A DNA stretch of 25,711 bases from RUG11237 sp045126515 (lineage in GTDB: Bacteria > Bacillota > Clostridia > Lachnospirales > Lachnospiraceae). Of this stretch, positions 21,390 to 25,711 are shown piece after piece. The DNA is taken from positions 1-25,711 of the forward strand of contig JBGVOM010000088.1 of the NCBI GenBank assembly GCA_045126515.1, given 5' to 3'. The notes under the pieces are model-generated. The model worked only from the letters and a program-made list of their open reading frames with translations, ran no database searches and had not been told where the DNA came from. Every line of letters starts with the position of its first letter. The stretch's first letter is position 1. The translations under genes and the position numbers were made by a program.

Positions 21390-21629
21390 ATGAAGAAGTA
21401 TAGTGGTAATGAAGTGACAGCAGTATTTTGCAATTGCTGTGGAAATAAAATGATAGTAGAACATGGAATTATCAAAGAAGGTGTATTTGTGGCAGAGATT
21501 CTATGGGGATATTTTTCGGAAAAAGATGGAGAACAACACAATTTTGATATGTGTGAAGCGTGCTATGACCGGATGACGAAAAAGTTTAAGATTCCGGTGG
21601 AACGCAGGAATTTTAAAGAATTTCTGTAA
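21390..21629 (+). CDS. Small zinc-ribbon-like protein, function unknown
   Basis: A 79-residue protein that I do not recognise by name. Two CxxC pairs, CNCC at residues 14-17 and CEAC near 55-58, suggest a four-cysteine zinc site. Between them lie an EHGIIKEGVFVAEILWGYFSEKDG-like beta segment (about 24-47) and acidic residues. The C-terminus is basic (KKFKIPVERR). There is no signal peptide or membrane helix, so it should be cytosolic. AAAGGAGAA lies about 8 bases before the ATG. It stands alone between the rimI hairpin and the rnz promoter. A nucleic-acid- or protein-binding role is only a guess. Confidence 0.75.
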   Translation: MKKYSGNEVTAVFCNCCGNKMIVEHGIIKEGVFVAEILWGYFSEKDGEQHNFDMCEACYDRMTKKFKIPVERRNFKEFL

Positions 21630-21657
21630 ATCTTTCTTAGGAGAAAGAGCAGCTTTC

Positions 21658-21686
21658 TTGTAACTTTATTTTTTTTATGATATGAT
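21658..21686 (+). promoter_or_regulatory. Promoter of rnz and following genes
   Basis: TTGTAA (21658-21663), a 17-base spacer and TATGAT (21681-21686), about 37 bases before the rnz start. Confidence 0.65.
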
Positions 21687-21722
21687 GGGAGAAAAGTAAA
21701 GAGGAAAGAAAGAGGAAAGTGA

Positions 21723-22634
21723 ATGTTAGATGTTTGTTTATTAGGATGCGGTGGGATGATGCCGCTTCCGTATCGATGGCTTACTTCCCTTATGATGCGT
21801 TATAATGGTTCTAGCATATTGATTGACTGTGGAGAAGGAACCCAGATTGCGATTCGCGAAAAGGGTTGGAGTTTCAAACCGATAGATGTAGTATGTTTTA
21901 CCCATTATCATGGGGATCATATCAGCGGTCTGCCGGGGTTGTTGCTTACCATGGGAAATGCAGAGAGGCATGAGCCATTGACATTGATTGGTCCTAAGGG
22001 ATTAGAAAGAGTGGTGAATGCACTGCGTGTAATAGCGCCGGAGCTTCCGTTTGAACTTAAGTTTATGGAAATATCAGGAAATGAAGAAACCTTTGAATTT
22101 GATGGATACCGGATTCGGGCATTTAAGGTAAACCATAATATTCTTTGTTATGGATATACCATGGAGATAGACCGCGCCGGACGTTTTGACCCCGTTAGGG
22201 CTGAACAACAGAGAATACCTAAATTATATTGGGGACGTTTGCAGAAAGGCGAAATCATAGACGAGAAAGAAAATGGCTGTGTTTACACGCCGGATATGGT
22301 GTTAGGACCACCGAGAAAAGGTATTAAGCTGACTTATTGTACGGATACACGGCCGGTACCGTCCATTGTGGAAAATGCAAAAAATGCGGATTTATTTATT
22401 TGTGAAGGAATGTACGGGGAAAAGGAAAAACAGGCAAAAGCAAAAGAACATAAGCACATGACTTTTTACGAGGCGGCAGAACTTGCAAAGGCTGCGCAGG
22501 TGAAAGAAATGTGGCTCACTCATTATAGCCCTTCTTTGAACAGACCGGAGGAATATATGGAGGAAGTACAGAAAATATTCGAGAATACAAAGGCGGGAAA
22601 AGATAGAAAAACAATAGAACTACAGTTTGAATAG
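21723..22634 (+). CDS. rnz: Ribonuclease Z
   Basis: A 303-residue metallo-beta-lactamase-fold nuclease that removes the 3' trailer from tRNA precursors. The zinc-binding HYHGDH is at 61-66, preceded by ILIDCGEGTQIAI (32-44). Further metal residues appear in the KVNHN (about 137-141), CTDTRP and LTHYSP segments. The length fits the short RNase Z class. GAGGAAAG lies before the ATG. Placement near tRNA-Ser genes and t6A genes fits a tRNA-maturation neighbourhood. It is 12 bases ahead of the next gene. Confidence 0.9.
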   Translation: MLDVCLLGCGGMMPLPYRWLTSLMMRYNGSSILIDCGEGTQIAIREKGWSFKPIDVVCFTHYHGDHISGLPGLLLTMGNAERHEPLTLIGPKGLERVVNALRVIAPELPFELKFMEISGNEETFEFDGYRIRAFKVNHNILCYGYTMEIDRAGRFDPVRAEQQRIPKLYWGRLQKGEIIDEKENGCVYTPDMVLGPPRKGIKLTYCTDTRPVPSIVENAKNADLFICEGMYGEKEKQAKAKEHKHMTFYEAAELAKAAQVKEMWLTHYSPSLNRPEEYMEEVQKIFENTKAGKDRKTIELQFE

Positions 22635-22646
22635 GGGGAAAAACAA

Positions 22647-23234
22647 ATGAATAAAAAAGTAATTAAAAGTGTAATTGTTGGGGTAATACTTCTGGGACTG
22701 ATTGTGGGATATTATTTTTATCTCTCCGGAAAGAATAGTAAGGATGCAGGAGATGAAATCATAGAAACAACATTAACCCAGGATGTGCTTGCAAAGGATT
22801 TGGATAAGTCATATCCGGCAACTCCAAGAGAAGTGGTCAGATATTATAACCAGATTCAGGAATGCTATTATAATGAAGACAACGATGAAAAAACAATCAA
22901 AAAAGTCATGAAAAAATCCAGAGAGTTATTTGATGAAGAATTATTGGTGGAAAATGATGAAGATACTCAGTTCAAAGATTTAATGGAAGAAGTGGAAAGT
23001 TTTCGAAAACAGAAAAGAGATATATTTGGTTGGAGTACAGATTCTGCAGATAATGTGGAATATAATACCTTTGATGGAAGTGAATGGGCAACGGTTCATT
23101 CCTACTATACGTTGAGAACCGATGGTACCCACACGAAAACAACGGAGGTGTTTCTGTTGAGAAAAGATGCAGAAGGCAAGTGGAAGATTTATGGATGGGA
23201 TTTAGCTCAGCCGACAGAAACAGGAGAAGAATAG
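22647..23234 (+). CDS. Membrane-anchored protein, probable DUF6715 family
   Basis: A 195-residue protein with a basic start and one membrane helix (about residues 7-27). The rest should lie outside the membrane. It resembles the DUF6715 proteins found in Lachnospiraceae, which is recalled rather than verified. Visible features are TPREVVRYYNQIQECYYN (about 58-75), a charged helical middle, and a beta-rich end (SEWATVHSYYTLRTDG; KWKIYGWDL) reminiscent of an NTF2-like fold. No lipobox is seen. AGGGGGAA is the ribosome site. It sits 12 bases after rnz and 3 bases before tsaD, so it is co-transcribed with tRNA genes whose function it does not obviously share. Confidence 0.75.
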   Translation: MNKKVIKSVIVGVILLGLIVGYYFYLSGKNSKDAGDEIIETTLTQDVLAKDLDKSYPATPREVVRYYNQIQECYYNEDNDEKTIKKVMKKSRELFDEELLVENDEDTQFKDLMEEVESFRKQKRDIFGWSTDSADNVEYNTFDGSEWATVHSYYTLRTDGTHTKTTEVFLLRKDAEGKWKIYGWDLAQPTETGEE

Positions 23235-23237
23235 GAA

Positions 23238-24260
23238 ATGAAGGAAGATAAGTTAATACTAGCAATTGAAAGTTCATGTGATGAGACGGCAGCTGCAGTG
23301 GTGAAAAATGGCAGAGAAGTTTTGTCTAATGTGATCTCCTCACAGATAGAGTTACATAAGTTATATGGAGGCGTAGTGCCGGAAATTGCTTCCAGAAAGC
23401 ATATTGAAAAAATTAATCAGGTCATTGAAGAAGCTTTGAGGGAAGCTGGTGTTGTACTGGAGGATATAGACGCTATCGGTGTCACTTATGGACCAGGATT
23501 GGTGGGCGCTCTTTTAGTGGGCGTGGCAGAGGCAAAGGCAATTGCTTATGCAGCTAAAAAACCGCTTATAGGTGTTCATCATATTGAAGGACATATTTCA
23601 GCAAATTATATAGAAAATAAAAATTTGGAACCGCCATTTATCTGTCTGGTGGTTTCCGGTGGTCACACCCATCTGGTACGTGTGGCTGATTATGGCGTAT
23701 ATGAAATATTAGGCCGTACTAGGGATGATGCGGCAGGAGAAGCTTTTGACAAGGTAGCAAGAGCGATTGGGCTTGGTTATCCGGGAGGACCTAAAATAGA
23801 TAAGTTGGCAAAAGAAGGGAATGAAAAAGCCATCGCCTTTCCGAAAGCAAAAGTGGCAGGAAGTCCATATGATTTTAGTTTTAGCGGATTGAAATCAGCA
23901 GTATTAAATTACATTAATTCCTGTCAGATGAAGGGAGAAGTCGTTAATGAAGCAGATATTGCGGCATCCTTCCAGAAGGCCGTGATTGATGTTTTAGTAG
24001 AACATGCTATGATGGCAGTAAAAGATTTTGGAAATAAGAAACTTGCTATTGCAGGCGGGGTGGCATCAAACTCTGCTTTAAGGTCTGCCATGCAGAAAGC
24101 TTGTGATGAAAATGGGATAGAATTTTATCAACCATCCCCGATTTTTTGTACAGACAATGCAGCAATGATAGGAGTAGCGGCGTACTATGAATATCAGAAA
24201 GGTGTAACTCATGGATGGGATTTGAATGCAGTACCGAATTTAAAGCTGGGAGAACGATAA
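23238..24260 (+). CDS. tsaD: tRNA t6A transferase TsaD
   Basis: A 340-residue ASKHA-fold protein that transfers the threonylcarbamoyl group to A37 of tRNA, as the catalytic subunit beside TsaB. The metal-binding HHIEGH is at 114-119, and the conserved ESSCDETAAAVV (11-22), YGPGLVGALLVG (84-95), VVSGGHTHLV and the C-terminal CTDNAAMIGVAA are all present. Length is standard. It follows the DUF6715-like gene by 3 bases, with GGAGAAG upstream. The other t6A genes of this window (tsaE, tsaB) lie about 3 kb upstream, separated by rnz and others. Confidence 0.96.
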   Translation: MKEDKLILAIESSCDETAAAVVKNGREVLSNVISSQIELHKLYGGVVPEIASRKHIEKINQVIEEALREAGVVLEDIDAIGVTYGPGLVGALLVGVAEAKAIAYAAKKPLIGVHHIEGHISANYIENKNLEPPFICLVVSGGHTHLVRVADYGVYEILGRTRDDAAGEAFDKVARAIGLGYPGGPKIDKLAKEGNEKAIAFPKAKVAGSPYDFSFSGLKSAVLNYINSCQMKGEVVNEADIAASFQKAVIDVLVEHAMMAVKDFGNKKLAIAGGVASNSALRSAMQKACDENGIEFYQPSPIFCTDNAAMIGVAAYYEYQKGVTHGWDLNAVPNLKLGER

Positions 24261-24262
24261 GA

Positions 24263-24979
24263 ATGGAAATGAATAGAAAGAAATGCAGTGCCATTATACT
24301 TGCAGCAGGTGTTGGAAAAAGAATGAACAGCAAAGTACCAAAACAATTTATGGAATTGGAAGGAAAACCGGTGCTTTATTATGCATTGAAAACATTTCAG
24401 GAGAGCTTTATAGAAGAATTAGTTTTAGTGACAGGAGCTGCAGAAATAGAGTTTTGTAAAAAAGAAATAGTGGATAAATATGGATTTGATAAAGTAAAAG
24501 CGGTAGTAGTTGGTGGTAAGGAAAGATATCATTCTGTGTATGAAGGATTAAAGGCAGTAGAACATGCTGATTATGTATATATTCATGATGGGGCAAGACC
24601 GTTTGTGGAACAGCGGATGTTGGAGCGTGCTTATGAAGAAGTGGAGAAACACAATGCATGTGTAATTGCAGTGAAAGCAAAAGATACTATAAAAATAGCG
24701 GATAAAGACGGATTCGTGCAGATGACACCAGACAGAAGCCGTGTATGGCAGGTTCAAACACCTCAGGTCTTTGAGTTCCAGGCCATAAAAAAAGCCCATG
24801 AGATGGTAATTCAGAGTGATGATATTGCCATTACAGACGATGCTATGGTATACGAGGCAGCTTTTGGGAAGCCGGTGAAATTGGTGGAAGGAAGTTATGA
24901 AAATATAAAGATTACCACCCCGGAGGATATGGAGATAGCACAGAGCCTTTTGCGGAAAAGAATTGTTCAAAAAATGTGA
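24263..24979 (+). CDS. ispD: 2-C-methyl-D-erythritol 4-phosphate cytidylyltransferase
   Basis: A 238-residue cytidylyltransferase of the MEP isoprenoid pathway, which makes CDP-ME from MEP and CTP. The nucleotide-binding AAGVGKRMNSKVPKQFM is about residues 13-29. VVGGKERYHSVYEGL (about 75-89), YIHDGARPF (about 99-107), TPQVFEF and TDDAMVYEA follow, the last carrying the metal-site aspartates. The start is chosen at 24263, 2 bases after the tsaD stop, with GGGAG about 10 bases upstream. The longer frame to 24215 runs inside tsaD and adds residues with no family counterpart. ATG at 24269 is an alternative. No ispF is adjacent. Confidence 0.92.
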   Translation: MEMNRKKCSAIILAAGVGKRMNSKVPKQFMELEGKPVLYYALKTFQESFIEELVLVTGAAEIEFCKKEIVDKYGFDKVKAVVVGGKERYHSVYEGLKAVEHADYVYIHDGARPFVEQRMLERAYEEVEKHNACVIAVKAKDTIKIADKDGFVQMTPDRSRVWQVQTPQVFEFQAIKKAHEMVIQSDDIAITDDAMVYEAAFGKPVKLVEGSYENIKITTPEDMEIAQSLLRKRIVQKM

Positions 24980-24997
24980 AAAAAATGAAAAAAGGTG

Positions 24998-25026
24998 TTG
25001 ACATCAGAAAAAGTAAATGATATTAT
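24998..25026 (+). promoter_or_regulatory. Promoter of tRNA-Ser(UGA)
   Basis: TTGACA (24998-25003), a 17-base spacer and TATTAT (25021-25026), 19 bases before the tRNA. CGCTAA (25035-25040) follows near the expected start point. Confidence 0.85.
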
Positions 25027-25045
25027 ATGTAAGTCGCTAAGACAT

Positions 25046-25131
25046 GGAGAGGTGTCCGAGTGGTTTAAGGAGCTGGTCTTGAAAACCAGTGATTCCGAAA
25101 GGGACCGTGGGTTCGAATCCCACCTTCTCCG
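25046..25131 (+). tRNA. tRNA-Ser, anticodon UGA
   Basis: An 86-base class II tRNA. The acceptor stem GGAGAGG pairs with CTTCTCC (one G-U), with discriminator G at 25131. The anticodon arm CTGGT-CTTGAAA-ACCAG gives anticodon TGA. A variable arm of serine type (GATTCCGAAAGGGACC region) and the T-arm GTGGG-TTCGAAT-CCCAC follow. CCA is not encoded. Confidence 0.95.
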
Positions 25132-25132
25132 T

Positions 25133-25175
25133 TTGACAAAAAAATAACCACAACATGTGGTTATTTTTTTGTCAA
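25133..25175. terminator. Perfect 20-bp palindromic terminator
   Basis: The arms at 25133-25152 and 25156-25175 are perfectly complementary with a 3-base ACA loop. The inner part reads AATAACCACA / TGTGGTTATT, and the outer part is an A7/T7 tract. It terminates tRNA-Ser(UGA) transcripts and can act on either strand. Confidence 0.88.
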
Positions 25176-25181
25176 AGCATA

Positions 25182-25187
25182 TATAAT
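25182..25187 (+). promoter_or_regulatory. Possible -10 box for tRNA-Ser(GGA)
   Basis: A perfect TATAAT 28 bases before the second tRNA. The -35 position falls in the 3' arm of the terminator and matches poorly. Read-through from the first tRNA is the alternative. Confidence 0.4.
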
Positions 25188-25215
25188 AAATGCCAATAAG
25201 GTGAGTAAGCATTTT

Positions 25216-25304
25216 GGAGAAATACCCAAGAGGCCGAAGGGGCTCCCCTGGAAAGGGAGTAGGTCGTTAATAGCGGCGCGAGGGTTCAAATCCCTCTTTC
25301 TCCG
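25216..25304 (+). tRNA. tRNA-Ser, anticodon GGA
   Basis: An 89-base class II tRNA. The acceptor stem GGAGAAA pairs with TTTCTCC, with discriminator G. The anticodon arm CTCCC-CTGGAAA-GGGAG gives anticodon GGA. A long variable arm (TAGGTCGTTAATAGCGGCGC) and the T-arm GAGGG-TTCAAAT-CCCTC follow. CCA is not encoded. Confidence 0.95.
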
Positions 25305-25306
25305 TT

Positions 25307-25333
25307 TGGAAGCGGTAAACGCTTCCATTTTTT
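25307..25333 (+). terminator. Terminator of tRNA-Ser(GGA)
   Basis: TGGAAGCG (25307-25314) pairs with CGCTTCCA (25320-25327) around a GTAAA loop, followed by six T residues. Confidence 0.88.
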
Positions 25334-25380
25334 CGGAATGCAAGGCAAGTTGAAAAATGTAAAAAAGTTTAAAAAACTTG

Positions 25381-25409
25381 TTGACAGGTCGAAAAAGATA
25401 TGATATATT
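25381..25409 (+). promoter_or_regulatory. Strong stable-RNA promoter P1
   Basis: TTGACA (25381-25386), a 17-base spacer and TATATT (25404-25409), preceded by A-tracts like an UP element. GCCGCTGA (25417-25424) lies at the expected start and can pair with AGCGGC (25431-25436). Confidence 0.85.
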
Positions 25410-25530
25410 AATATACGCCGCTGAGGAATAAGCGGCAAAAACCTTGAATCTACAAGGGTTTCCAGTGTTGACTCCAAGAGCTCCTGAGAAACAGCCTTGA
25501 AAAAAAGATTCAAAAAAAATAAAAAAGTTG

Positions 25531-25559
25531 TTGACAAACTTCTACAAAAGTGATAGGAT
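25531..25559 (+). promoter_or_regulatory. Strong stable-RNA promoter P2
   Basis: TTGACA (25531-25536), a 17-base spacer and TAGGAT (25554-25559), again preceded by long A-tracts and followed by GCCGCTGA (25569-25576). It lies exactly 150 bases after P1. Confidence 0.85.
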
Positions 25560-25711
25560 ATAGAAGTTGCCGCTGATAAAACAACAAAGAACAATGATAA
25601 CTAAACAGTGAACCAAACCCCGAAAATTCTTTATAATAATAAGAAGTTTCGGAAAATAGAAACGAACCTAAAACAGTAAAACGGGAAGAACAGCCAAGTG
25701 TTGTTCTGAAC
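25560..25711 (+). other. Probable rRNA operon leader, 16S gene beyond the window
   Basis: Tandem A-tract promoters after a tRNA pair, followed by a non-coding transcribed region, are typical of rRNA operons. The leader has a possible AGAACA/TGTTCT stem near 25688-25708. No 16S sequence is reached, so identity rests on context. Confidence 0.6.

Noticed and set aside
1..25711. CRISPR arrays, prophage genes, toxin-antitoxin pairs or defence systems.
   Set aside because: None seen on either strand; the repeats present are within coding sequence or are IS ends.

Overview
The window looks like a chromosomal segment of a low-GC, Gram-positive anaerobe of the Clostridia, most likely Lachnospiraceae. 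The basis is AT-rich DNA, strong AGGAGG-type ribosome binding sites, textbook TTGACA-17-TATAAT promoters, an IscS/IscU pair, a DUF6273 surface protein, a probable DUF6715 protein and a dispersed tsaE/tsaB/rimI/tsaD set. I cannot name the genus. Almost every base belongs to an intact gene or a readable control region. The only clear mobile element is one insertion sequence.

Layout. 1-2400: a cytidylate-kinase-like gene, then an intact IS1202-type element (779-2341) flanked by a perfect 28-bp target duplication. The element sits directly against the -35 box of the next operon. 2470-5089: iscS, iscU and a DUF445 membrane protein. 5177-7771: a large secreted protein with two DUF6273-like modules, a Ser/Pro/Thr repeat stalk and a BspA-like leucine-rich C-terminus. 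7849-13401: a divergent regulon of TetR regulator, MMPL/RND transporter and secreted heptad-repeat protein, with three copies of one 13-bp operator and two mirror-image promoters. 13466-16202 (minus strand): an operon of an SDR reductase, an MgtC-family membrane protein and an MTA/SAH-deaminase-like amidohydrolase. 16355-18664: trxB, then an SH3-SH3-NlpC/P60 cell-wall hydrolase whose short leader holds a terminator-like hairpin. 18665-19216: a 552-base gap with a cluster of DnaA-box-like sequences. 19217-24979: a tRNA-modification and processing run of ycxB-like, tsaE, tsaB, rimI, a small zinc-ribbon gene, rnz, a DUF6715-like gene, tsaD and ispD. 25046-25711: two tRNA-Ser genes, then tandem strong promoters that very probably drive an rRNA operon starting just past the window.

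How the parts work together. TsaE, TsaB and TsaD are three of the four bacterial t6A37 proteins (TsaC is absent here). RNase Z, the tRNA-Ser genes and the rRNA promoters make the right end a translation-apparatus neighbourhood. The TetR-MMPL-heptad-protein unit is the best candidate for a poorly described system: a self-contained, apparently co-repressed envelope machine. The IS is notable for the length of its duplication, for sparing the isc promoter, and for a target that resembles its own end.
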